NCBI RefSeq assembly: GCF_000213175.1
Contig: NW_009799179.1
Location: 9,060,480-9,124,479 of the forward strand
DNA from: Neurospora tetrasperma FGSC 2508
Lineage: Eukaryota; Ascomycota; Sordariomycetes; Sordariales; Sordariaceae
Direction of reading: 5' to 3'
DNA length: 64,000 nucleotides
Part shown: in pieces, positions 54,259-64,000 of the stretch
How positions within the stretch are numbered: the stretch's first letter is position 1
How the letters are laid out: each line of letters starts with the position of its first letter
The notes under the pieces: generated by a model
Databases searched by the model: none
What the model saw: the letters and a program-made list of their open reading frames with translations, nothing else
Told to the model about the DNA's origin: nothing
Position numbers and translations under genes: made by a program

Positions 54259-57200
54259 ATGGCCGACTATCATCAAGACCCCCGGTCCCGATCCAATCAC
54301 CCGCAGTACGGCCCTCCCCCCGGCAGTCGCGGTGGTGACGGCTATGGACAACGAGATGCCGCCTTCTCCAACATCTTCGGCGCCGCCCCGCCCCCCGGCC
54401 GATCGCACACCATGACTTCCTCCGTCCCACCCCCTATGATGCACCTCAACGAGGGCCGAACCCATACCATGTCGTCCACGTCGGGAGCCTCCATGCAGAG
54501 ACCGCCGCAACAGCGCCCCCCACCGTCCGGCGGACCCGGAGGAGGAGGCAGTGGATCAGGGGAAAGAGGAGGCTATGGTGACCCCCGGGCGCGCCTTGAC
54601 ACGAATGGATACGGCCAGAGCCAGCGCTCCGTCTCCGCCGGACAGCAAGTTCCCTCTGCTCAGTACCTACAACAACAACAAGCGGCGCGACGACCCCCTC
54701 CTGGCGCCTACCCCCCTCAACATGCTCCGAGGGGCGACTCTGTGAGGGCCGATTCTCTTAGGGGCCCTGCGCCCCAGGGTTTCTACAACAATGCCTCGCG
54801 ATCTCCTGCCCAGGCTTATTACAACCAGCCGGGGGGCAGACCGGCGCCGGCCTTGAACTCCGACCCCTACCGATCACAGTCGCTTGCGAGCGTTCCCCGG
54901 CCACAAATGTATCAGGGCTCGACCCCGCAACAGTCGCCAGCCAACGCTTTCCGCCAGGCTCAATACACTGGGAGCTCGGCTCGGACAACCGCACAGGGGC
55001 GCATTGTGCCCGAGAGGCATATGGAAGACCGTGCCATGTCCATGACCGGCTACCCCTCATACGACCGCGATGCCCACCAAACTCCTAGTGGAAGAGTCAT
55101 ACCCAACAGGAGGGCACCAGGATCCAGCCCAGACCATGGCCCTACCCCTTCGCAATACCCAGCTCCCGGAAGCCAGTCGGGAAGAACTGTCAGCATCACG
55201 TCCACGACAACCGTCGACCCGAATGGGCGAACCATGTCCATGGCGTCTACTATCGCTCCTTCGATAGCGCCGACGGAACGGAACGAAGATGGGACCTTGG
55301 TACATCGCTACTCGGGCGGCGCATCGTCCATGACGGGCGACCGGCCCGTTACCGTCAAGATCAGGATGCCTCTGGTATACCCGGCTCTTCTGTCCCGCGT
55401 GGCCGAAACGTTCCGGCGCAAGATTGTTGTAGGAGATAGGACCAAGAACGAACTGACCTACAAGAACGCTTTCAGCGGTGCCGAAGCCGTCGATGTGCTG
55501 TCATACATTATCAGGACGACGGATCGAAACTTGGCCCTGTTGCTGGGTAGAGCTTTGGACGCCCAAAAGTTCTTCCACGATGTTACATACGAACACCGCT
55601 TGAGAGATTCAACCTACGAAATGTACCAATTCAGGGAAACACTGACCGATGACGAGAAGCCAGCGGTCAATGGTGTTTTTGTCCTGCTATCCGAATGTTA
55701 CTCTCCAACATGCACACCCGATCAGCTCTGCTACTCTATCGCATGCCCTCGCCGTCTCGAGCAAATGGCCAAGCTGAACCTGAAGGGAGGAATTGGCCTC
55801 AAGCAAGAAGGAAAAGCCGCGGTCAACGATGACGATGTTGACCAGACCGACGAGCAAAAGTTGTGGATTAACAGCGTACCGAAGGAAATTGCGGACAGTA
55901 TCGGCGACAGAGAAAAGAAGAGGCAAGAGGTTATCAGTGAGATCTGCTACACAGAAAGGGACTTTGTCAAGGATCTCGAGTATTTGCGAGATTTCTGGAT
56001 CTACCCTCTCAAGGGCAAGATTAACGGCCATTCTCCGATTCCTCTACAACGGCGGGAGCGCGTTGTACGGACAATCTTCACCAACATTATCGATCCTCCA
56101 AGCATTCACGGCGTCAGTTCAAAGTTCGCCAAGAGTCTCACTGAACGGCAACAAAAGACTCCAGTCGTTCAAAACATTGGAGATATCTTTTTGGAATTTG
56201 TCCCTCAGTTCGAACCATTCATCCTTTACGGTGCGAAGCAGTTGGAAGGCAAATTCGAATTCGAGAACGAACGGTCCATCAACAAGGACTTTGCAAGATT
56301 TGTGGACGAGGTTGAACGCCGCAGAGAGTCGAGAAAGCTGGAGCTGAACGGTTACCTCACCAAGCCAACCACACGTCTGGCGAGATATCCTCTACTTCTA
56401 GAAAACGTTCTCAAGTATACGGAAGAAGGTAATCCGGACAAGGAGGATCTTCCCAAGGTCCTGACTATGATCAGAGATCTCTTGAGCAGGGTTAACGCGG
56501 AGTCGGGCAAGGCTGAAAATCGCTTCAACCTGCGCCGTCTGCACGAGCAGCTCAAGTTCCGTCCCAACGACAAGATGGACCTCAAGCTTACGAACGAGGG
56601 TCGTGAGCTTGTATACAAGGCTCAGTTCAAGAAGTCGCCAACAGAAAATGCTGATCTCACGGCTTTCCTGTTTGATCACGCAGTTCTCCTTGTGAAGATT
56701 AAACAGGTTGGCAAGACAGAAGAAATCAAGGCATACCGCAGACCTATACCCTTGGAGCTACTTTCTATCAAGGAAATGGAGGAAATCATTCCTTCAGGGG
56801 CTGTCAAAAGGTCTTCATCAAGCTTGCTGCCTGCTCTACGCACTACTACCGACGCCAAGAAGGGTGATGGGTGGCCGATCACGTTCCGACATCTTGGAAA
56901 GAACGGCTACGAACTAACGGTGTACGCATCGAATCAGGCAGGACGACAGAAATGGCTCGAGTTTATCGATGCCGCCCAGCAGCAGCTCAGGGCCCGTGCG
57001 GATTTCTTGAACACTACGATAATATCGTATGGTTACTTTGCCGGCCCCAACAAGGTCAACTGCGCCACGCCGTTCGGTAAGCACTTTAGGACGACCAAGT
57101 CAAGTATCAGAGCTCTTGTGCTGACAAAAATACAGATGGTGGAAGGAAGATCATCTATGGTACGGACCAGGGTATCTTTGTCTCCGATCGTAAGACCAAG

Positions 57201-58132
57201 GAGATACCACCGAAGCGTGTTATCGATGTGCAAAACGTCACCCAAGTCGACGTGTTGGAAGAGTATTCACTGTTGTTGGTGCTTTCCAACAAGTCTCTAT
57301 ACTCGTACCAACTGGATGCGCTTAACCCCAACGAGCCGATTTCATCCAAGCGTGGCAAGAAGATCCAAAGTCACTGCAACTTCTTCAAGATCGGCATCTG
57401 CCTCGGCCGACATCTTGTGTGCGCCGTCAAGAGCTCCGCGCTGTCAACTACGATCAAGGTGTACGAGCCGAACGATGCCATGTCCGGCGCCAAGAAGCAG
57501 AGGGGTCTCAGCAAGATGTTCAACGCCGGTCAGGACGAACTCCGGCCATTCAAGGAGTTCTATATTCCGACGGAATCCTCATCGGTACACTTCCTCAAGT
57601 CCAAGCTTTGCGTTGCATGCGCCCGCGGCTTCGAGGTTGTCAGTCTCGAGACCCTCGAGACGCAGTCCCTTCTCGATCAGGCCGACACATCGCTCGATTT
57701 TGTCCAGAGGAAGGAAGGCGTCAAGCCCATCCATATCGAGCGCCTCAACGGCGAGTTCCTCCTCAACTACAGCGAGTTCTCGTTCTTCGTTAACCGCAAC
57801 GGATGGAGGGCTCGTCCCGAATGGCGTCTGGATTGGGAGGGAACACCACAAGCCTTTGCGCTCAGCTATCCTTGGATATTGGCGTTTGAGCCCAACTTTA
57901 TTGAGCTCAGGAACATTGATAACCTGGCGGTACATATTGTGCCGCACAAGAACATCAGGATGCTACACAGCAGTACACATGAAGTGAGCCGTAACCTAAA
58001 TGTCATATGTGATGGACACCTCGAAGCTAACACAACTGCCAGATTCTGTTCGCATATGAAGATGAACGTGGCGAGGATATTATCGAGGCCATCGATTTCT
58101 GGAAGAGTCAGAAAAAGTTGGCGGATGCGTAG
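54259..58132 (+). CDS. rgf-1: Rho1 guanine nucleotide exchange factor (DEP-DH-PH-CNH)
   Basis: Three exons, 54259-57076, 57136-57983 and 58043-58132, encode 1251 residues. The protein is of the Rom2/Rgf1 type, which loads Rho1 with GTP in the cell-wall integrity pathway, acting at hyphal tips and septa. Order: a disordered Pro/Gln/Gly/Ser-rich N-terminus (1-355), a DEP domain from about 360 (VKIRMPLVYPALLSRVAETF, AFSGAEAVDVLSYIIRTTDR), a RhoGEF (DH) domain from about 555 (VISEICYTERDFVKDLEYLR, KPTTRLARYPLLLENVLKYT), a PH domain (about 780-910, KKGDGWPITFRHLGKNGYEL) and a C-terminal citron homology domain. Intron 1 falls at the PH-CNH join and restores FDGGRKIIYGTDQGIF; intron 2 precedes the last 29 residues (ILFAYEDERGEDIIEAIDFW). 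Both use standard signals. All core regions are intact. The leader is repeat-rich. Confidence 0.94.
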
Positions 58133-58761
58133 TAGTTCTTCTCTACCATCATTCCTGGTTAAGTATCTAAGTGTAGGGCTGGCAGCTTTAATATGTATCT
58201 CGCGCAAGCGGCGGTGGACATGGGGACCCGGACACAGGACAAACAACATTATGGATATGGAAGAAGCGGCGAAGAAAGGAAGAAACGGCGGGATCGAAGA
58301 TATCGCAATGATGTCCTTGTTATTGTTGTTTTCGTCATCATCTTTTTTTTTTCTACTATTTCTTGTTTATTCTTTTTCCCACACAGAAGCCATTTACAAA
58401 TTTTCTTGTTTGGTTTTGAGCAGCAAAAAGGGAGGAATGAAGAAGGGAGAACGGAGGACGGCACACACACACATTCATCCGAGGCTTCCTTCCTCCTCAT
58501 CTGTTTCCTCTTACTCTCTCCAGAATTTTTAATACCCTCTCTTCTTCCATCCTAACAAGAACATAAGAGTCTCCATGGTGTTGTTGTTCCTTGGGGAGGC
58601 AAAAACGACTTGAACCCGTCTGCTACTACAGTCAGTACACATGCATTGTGCGATGTCTACGCTTGTTCGGTAACCTCATCTTTATCTACTAAACGAGATC
58701 GGGAAATAAAAAAGTGATGTCTAGGTACTATACCTACCTCCCCCCCTCCCAAGATACAAGA

Positions 58762-58806
58762 GGAAGGAAAGAAGGAAAGAAAGAAAGAAAGAAAGAAAGA
58801 AAGAAA
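58762..58806. repeat. (GAAA)n microsatellite
   Basis: GGAA units merge into about nine GAAA units. Confidence 0.9.
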
Positions 58807-59255
58807 TACATGAGTCGGGTAAACCAAAAAGATGAGAGGAAAGTGCTGGACACATCATGACACATAACGAACATGGGCAAGCACACCAGGAAACTACCTA
58901 CCTACCTAGAAAGGCATAATAACTACTAGGTAGGTAGGTAACCACATATGTAGGTATTGATTCAATCAAGCTTTTCTATCATTCATGGCTGTTATGACTG
59001 ATGGAACTAATCGCGGGTACTGAAAAAATCCTGCAGTTCGGCGCGGTGGAAGAAGCTGTGATAGGTAGCATCTCCCGCTTATTCGTCTGTCTAAGTATCC
59101 CTAAAGGACCATCCATCCATCCATCTCTATCAACTCAATATACATACTAATGTTTTACTTGTAACATCTAATCAAGGGGTGAAAAGCTTGTGGTTAGGTG
59201 ATTAGTGCGGTACCTTGTTCTTGTTCTTTGTCTTGCGATACCTACCTAGGTACAT

Positions 59256-59331
59256 ACCTACCTACCTACCTACCTACCTACCTACCTACCTACCTACCTA
59301 CCTACCTACCTACCTACCTACCTACCTACCT
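59256..59331. repeat. (CCTA)n tetranucleotide array
   Basis: About nineteen CCTA units run without interruption, with short GGTA/CCTA patches nearby on both sides (58899-58941, 59349-59394). This is not the TTAGGG telomere unit. Confidence 0.92.
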
Positions 59332-59894
59332 GTTTAGTACTGTCTGTACCTACCTACACAAGTCCGACGAACGAGTCTACTAAGTACCTAGGTAGCCAAA
59401 GCTTAGTTTCTCGATATTGATATGACTGATTCACGACGATGACAGCGTCACAATGCGAGCAAATAGATGGTAGATGGTTGGCATTAGGGAGGTAAAAAAG
59501 AAAAGAAAAGAAAAGGCAAGAACAGAATCTGAATAAAACGTCGTGTGCGTGCAACTTCATCGTTCGATCAGAGAATATAGTATCGGGACACTACATACCT
59601 ATAAACCAAAAAGAAGCGGGTCGTAACTTTGTTCTAGTTCGTGCTTCGGAGTGTCATCGAATGAATCGTCATGACATAGATGGCTGTACACGCACAAGTC
59701 TCCTCCGAACAGAGAAGGGTATTGTGCGCTGGTGATACCTGGTATAAGGCTAGTGGGGTGATTAAGGATTATTGCTATTTAGTGTGGTGGTAGCGGGACT
59801 TTGGAAAGAACTTAAAGGGATGGGTTGGAAGGATTACGCATGATTATCAGAAAGGACTTGGGATAGATTAGGCTGTGGTAAGCTTGAATATATA

Positions 59895-59944
59895 GGAGTG
59901 AAGAGGGGAGTGAAGAGGGGAGTGAAGAGGGGAGTGAAGAGAGG
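59895..59944. repeat. 12-bp minisatellite, four copies
   Basis: The unit GGAGTGAAGAGG repeats four times, the last copy differing at one base. Confidence 0.92.
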
Positions 59945-60891
59945 AATGATCAATGAAATAGAGAAAAGTGAAAAGAGGTACGTCAAGAGAGAACAAGAAT
60001 CAAACGGACCAAGTTCTATCTACCCATTGTAGTGTAGCTGCAGACAGGTTCGGTACATCTTGCGACGTCTCAAGCATCAGCTAGAGGTCGGTAAGTAGGT
60101 ATCGAAATCCACGCCTGCTATCAATCAGTCAGTGTCGTCGTCCCAGTAAAATCTCCCTCCATACTGGAAAAACAATTAAGTAAAATCAACTGTGATTATA
60201 CAACTATAGAAACCCACAAGTTCGTCTTGTAGTAAGGAAGGCATCGAGTAAACTACCCAGTCAATGAATGGCTCAGATAAAGATGATCGATCTCACCTTT
60301 CTCTGTATTAGAAACAAACAATGTCAAAGACCCCGTTGGGGGGTATACTACTCCGTAACCCATATTTCAAGGACCATGACAAAATCAACGTGTTCATCTT
60401 CTCTACCTTCACCACTAACTACCTGGTAAACCCAAAGTACCTACCATACCAAAACATGACTTTTTGTACAAAGAGAAAAAAACCTAAAAGACCACGGTAC
60501 ATAACGTGTTTCTCTTCTTCACAAGTTCCTCTTTTCACACACAACATTCCTCTCTCTCCCATCTTCTTCAACAAATCGTATGACCAGTCTTTCTACTTGA
60601 GTGCTCCCTTTTCATCGTTTACTCTCTCCGGCCCATGCTTGTTTGGATGGATAAAAAATAAGAAGACCATGTACAAATTTCACAAGGCTAGTTTTAGAAA
60701 CACAGGTCCCGGTTTCCCCACGCTACGCCGTTTCCTTCCGTGTCCGCGCCCAAGTTTCCATTCTTCTTTGATCATCCCCAACGACTTTTTGGATATTTCA
60801 TCATTAGAGCAACCAAAAATTTAAAAACCTTTCAATTTTCCTCTTCCTGATCAAGCGATGTATAAACTTTGGATATTTTCTGGTCGCTCGC

Positions 60892-62563
60892 TTAAGAGGT
60901 GGAAGGCTCGAGGGTAACACCGCTGTTTTTTGAGAAAAGAAAAATACGTTAGTGATTGTTTCGGTCATGGTATTTGATAGAATAAAAAAAACTTACGCAG
61001 CAATGGTGGCCCAACCGATAAGACGCCAGTGCTTCTCGATACGTCTGGAAAGGGCAACCTTCTCGCCAATGCTCGTGCAGGCGGGGGAGGTGAGGATGAG
61101 CTTGGCGGCATCCTTCTTGATGGCGGAGACCTTGGCACCGGTGGAGGTGGAACCAATGTTGACCATGATGACTTCGTTCTTGGCGAGCTTGTCGACCTTG
61201 GCCTGCTTGCCGTCGGCGGTGCGGACACCGAGAAGGCGGCGGAGGAGGTAGAAGTTGACTTCGATCTCGGAGTAGATCTCGGGGAGGCGGCCCTTGAGAC
61301 CGAGGACGAAACCGACCAGACGATCGGCACGGCAGAGGGTAGGGTCGATGCGGGTACCGACACCAATGAGACCACCGGGCACGGCGTACTTGAGGTCGTT
61401 GGCCTCGGAGTTGAGGGAGACGATCCTGCTGAAGATGGGAGTGCACTTGAGGTCGCCCTTCTCGTCACGGGTGACGATACCGGGACGGATCTCGATCTCG
61501 TCGCCGAGCTTGAGGACACCGTGGAGAATGGAACCACCGGCAACACCACCCTTGAGCTCGTCAATCTCGGCACCGGGCTTGTTGACGTCGAAGGAACGAA
61601 TGACAATCATCTGGGGGTCCATGGAGAAATCCCTGGGAGGAACGGGGATGGTGTTGACGATGGCATCGTTGATGGCGTCAATGTTGAACTTGAGCTGGGC
61701 CGAGATGGGGATGATGGGCGACTTTCCAGCAACGGTACCACGGATGAACTTGAGGATGGACTCGTAGTGCTGCTTGGCGGCCTCCTCGCGCATGAGATCG
61801 ACCTTGTTCTGGAGGATGATGATCTTGTCGAGCTTCATAATCTCGATGGCAGCCAAATGTTCGGAGGTCTGGGGCTGGGGGCAGGATTCGTTTCCGGCAA
61901 TCAGGAGGAGAGCGGCGTCCATGACAGCGGCACCTGAAAGCATAGTGCTCATGAGAATATCGTGACCAGGGCAGTCGACGAAGCTGGGAGGAGGGACATG
62001 GTCAGTCATTCGTTGGCGCAAATGATGTTATGCATGACAACTTACGAGACATGGCGCAACAGACGGTAGGTGCCCTCGCAACCCTCGCGCTCGCAAGGGG
62101 GATCAACCTCCTTCTCGGACTTGTAACTCCTGTAGCATGTCGGGCGAGGGCATGCTGGGTTGTCGCACTTGTAGATCTTTGCGTTGGCGTAACCGAGCTT
62201 GATTGTGATGTTGCGGATGAGCTCGTTCTTGAAACGGACCGTCTGGACGCCCGAGATGGCTTTTACTACTGTCGACTTGCCGTGGGCGACGTGGCCGATG
62301 GTGCCGATGTTGATGGTGGCCTGTCGCGCAATGATCTCGGGGGTGAGGGGGCTGAGGGTCTTGACGTCGAGGTCCTTGGGATCGGTCTGGGGAGGAAGGG
62401 GAGGTCTCTGGACGACGGGGGCGGGGGCCTTCTTGAGGGCCGACTTGCGCGGCTTGGCCTCGACCTCGTTGTCGGACTCGTGCTGGTCGACGTGAGACTC
62501 GTTGTCGGAGCCCGAGTCGGACTCGACGATATCGTTGCCGAACTTGTCGCCGTTGGTAGCCAT
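60892..62563 (-). CDS. GCD11: translation initiation factor eIF2, gamma subunit
   Basis: Three exons: 62563-62046, 61983-60997 and 60922-60892, for 511 residues. eIF2 gamma is the GTPase core of eIF2, which brings initiator Met-tRNA to the 40S ribosome. Visible motifs are the P-loop GHVAHGKST (90-98), the Cys-rich knuckle [14 protein letters not shown] with a second Cys pair in [10 protein letters not shown], the G3 motif DCPGHD just after the first intron, and NKVD. Beta-barrel domains II and III follow ([36 protein letters not shown]). The start [20 protein letters not shown] leads a long acidic N-terminal extension. The last exon adds only GVTLEPSTS after WATIAA. All junctions are GT/AG and restore the family sequence. 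High GC at third positions creates long antisense frames that are not genes. Confidence 0.96.
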
Positions 62564-63668
62564 GATTGTGGATGTGGATGGAGGTGAGGTGTGGAGGTTA
62601 GTTAGGTCGGGTCGTCAAGTCGATGGATGGATGTGTCGCGGGGCAGTAATTTTTTCGCTTTCGGTGAAGCAACCCCTCTTGCTGTGTACTGTGCAGTGGG
62701 TGGTGTATGCCTGGTAGTTGCTTTGCTACTTTTCCAGACCCTGCTCCTTGGTGTGGGTATGTGGGTGTCTGTCCTACTGCCTGTCTCCGCAACGGGACTC
62801 GCGATATTTGTGATAGCGGGCGTTGTTGGTGGACGGTAGTATGTAGTGTAAAACTGGACCTGACCAAAATAGTGGGGTTACAGCGAAGGTTGGAGGAAGG
62901 CTGAGAAGAAAAACTGCCTGCCTGGTGGATGACTCTGACGATATTTGACTTGTGTTTGGCTTGTGTGCTGCCGCTGCCAGCTGCGACCAACAAGGCGAGC
63001 CGCCTCACACATTCCGCTCTGCGAACCTCTGCCCTGCGTGCGCCCAGCCCTTTGCCGCTGCCCCACTAAGGCCGATAAGAGTGCGATAAGGACTCGCCTC
63101 TGGCTGCTGTGGTTATGAAATCCAGAGCTCAGTCACGGTTCAACTTCAACATCATCGAGGTGACTTTGGGAACTTCTATCCTATCAAGAGTTCGCTATCT
63201 ACACTTTCATCCAACCCTCTGTCCCGTCTGTTTCGGCAGAAACTCACTCACAGCGTACACGGCAAATCAACGCTGGGAAATATATCACCTGAACGTCGAG
63301 AACGGATACGTTGTATCGATCGGCGAATTGAAATCAGTTTCTTTCTTTGAGAACAATCGTTACTCGGCAACGGCCTCTCCCATTGACACCGGCATCCTTC
63401 GACGTACATACGAACGTTTCCGGGTCGATAAGCTGATCCATCACTCAACAACGCCGAGTCTGCTTGTCGTCGTCAACTCTGAGGAGCACCCACGATGCTG
63501 GTCATGGCCACAGTCTCAACTCTATGAAGCTTGGTTAAGGGATAATGCCTGGCCGTGGCGTCAAAATTTAGGACACAAGGTGTCTCCTCCTGGATTCGAC
63601 CCTTTCCCATCAAGTTATTCGATATCTTCACGAAGAGTGAGGCTCATCACTCCTGGGAGAATAAGGGT
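62564..63668. other. upstream region of eIF2 gamma
   Basis: This should contain the eIF2 gamma promoter. A plus-strand frame of 201 codons (63109-63714) runs through the second half but has no recognisable domain. No repeats or RNA genes are seen. Confidence 0.45.
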
Positions 63669-64000
63669 TCAACTTGGGTTCAGTCTCGGGATTATAGCCG
63701 CTGTGAAAAGTTGAGCCAAGTGGCCCGAAGGTTGTCCTCCGTGATGTCGGACTGGGGCAGGGAGTAACTGCAACAGCTGTGCAAGCGTCACAGGACCATC
63801 TTTGTTCGGGTGTTCTGGACAACACTGCTCGATTTTATTGGGAACATGCTCGATATACATGGAAGCTACATCGGCCACCAACACGCTTCTCTCCTGGCCC
63901 CAAAACCGCGCCCAAGCCCTTGTTTCACATCCAACCCAGATGCTTGTTGGATCGGGATCGGGAAGATTCCGGGCCCAAGACCTGTTCAACAGCGCGTACA
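63669..64000 (-). CDS. possible 3' part of an unknown gene (open at window end)
   Basis: A minus-strand frame is open from the window edge to a stop at 63669, about 110 codons. It reads, in part, LLNRSWARNLPDPDPTSIWV, then WARFWGQERSVLVADVASMY, then QCCPEHPNKDGPVTLAQLLQ. The Trp, Pro and acidic content looks more protein-like than most spurious frames here, but the last 30 residues decay into His/Gly/Pro sequence and may be past a splice site. I do not recognise it. The upstream exons, if any, are outside the window. Confidence 0.25.
   Translation of the reverse strand, partial: YALLNRSWARNLPDPDPTSIWVGCETRAWARFWGQERSVLVADVASMYIEHVPNKIEQCCPEHPNKDGPVTLAQLLQLLPAPVRHHGGQPSGHLAQLFTAAIIPRLNPS

Larger units (their letters stand above)
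58133..60891. other. 2.8-kb microsatellite-rich intergenic region
   Basis: This lies between the 3' ends of the GEF gene and eIF2 gamma, which converge. It holds GAAA, CCTA and GGTA arrays and a 12-bp minisatellite. A frame of 167 codons at 60321-60824 is T/C-rich, has no recognisable domain and is not called. Such a long convergent spacer without a gene is somewhat unusual here. Confidence 0.5.

Noticed and set aside
60321-60824. 167-codon frame between the GEF and eIF2 gamma genes
   Set aside because: T/C-rich, Phe/Ser/Pro composition typical of pyrimidine tracts, no domain.
61029-61937. 302-codon plus-strand frame over eIF2 gamma
   Set aside because: Mirror of the eIF2 gamma exon 2 with biased third positions; Gly/Asp/Leu repeat composition only.
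63109-63714. 201-codon plus-strand frame near the right edge
   Set aside because: No recognisable motif and overlaps the minus-strand edge frame; neither is well supported and this one has the weaker composition.
1-64000. Search by eye for dispersed 5S rRNA, tRNAs, transposon ends and RIP-mutated repeats
   Set aside because: None recognised. Short or diverged RNA genes could be missed; a covariance-model scan would settle it.

Overview
The window comes from a filamentous ascomycete, almost certainly a Sordariales fungus close to Neurospora. The genes have short introns (about 55-115 nt) with GTAAGT/GTATGT-type donors, CTAAC-type branch sites and pyrimidine-rich acceptors. Intergenic spaces are long, CT-rich and full of microsatellites. 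The gene set (vps34, nse4, isy1, prp38, vma-11, a Rho1 GEF, eIF2 gamma) is eukaryotic housekeeping. No rRNA, tRNA, transposon, CRISPR or plasmid feature was recognised, and no obvious RIP-mutated AT-rich block is visible. This placement rests on gene content, splice signals and protein resemblance; no database was searched.

Layout: 1-274, 5' part of a small unknown gene (minus). 997-2834, three-exon gene with a retropepsin-like DSGA domain. 4413-5216, low-complexity hypothetical protein. 7462-8790, mitochondrial enoyl thioester reductase (ETR1). 8978-11779, Vps34 PI 3-kinase (minus), divergent from NSE4 (12537-13890). 14711-26686, a 3991-residue single-exon coiled-coil protein with a C-terminal membrane anchor, the most striking object here. 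27660-28926, DUF4336-like protein. 29189-30888, mitochondrial GatA/HER2 (minus). 31694-32586, small membrane protein with a 21-nt microexon (minus). 33260-34126, PRP38 (minus). 34792-35631, single-pass, Gln-rich hypothetical protein. 35632-42089, a 6.5-kb interval with no supportable gene. 42090-42884, ISY1, whose first coding exon is only the ATG. 43304-45190, secreted 5'-nucleotidase-like phosphoesterase (minus). 47861-49232, three-exon Ser/Thr-rich hypothetical protein. 51036-52011, six-exon V-ATPase c' subunit (minus). 54259-58132, DEP-RhoGEF-PH-CNH Rho1 exchange factor. 60892-62563, eIF2 gamma (minus). 63669-64000, a doubtful edge ORF.

The genes do not form a pathway cluster. Two are spliceosomal (PRP38, ISY1), two act on vacuole/endosome (Vps34, VMA11), two are mitochondrial (ETR1, GatA), one is a genome-stability factor (NSE4), one drives cell-wall and polarity signalling (Rho1 GEF) and one is a translation factor. 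The best candidates for something undescribed are the giant coiled-coil protein, whose internal repeats are all whole numbers of heptads, and the retropepsin-like gene.
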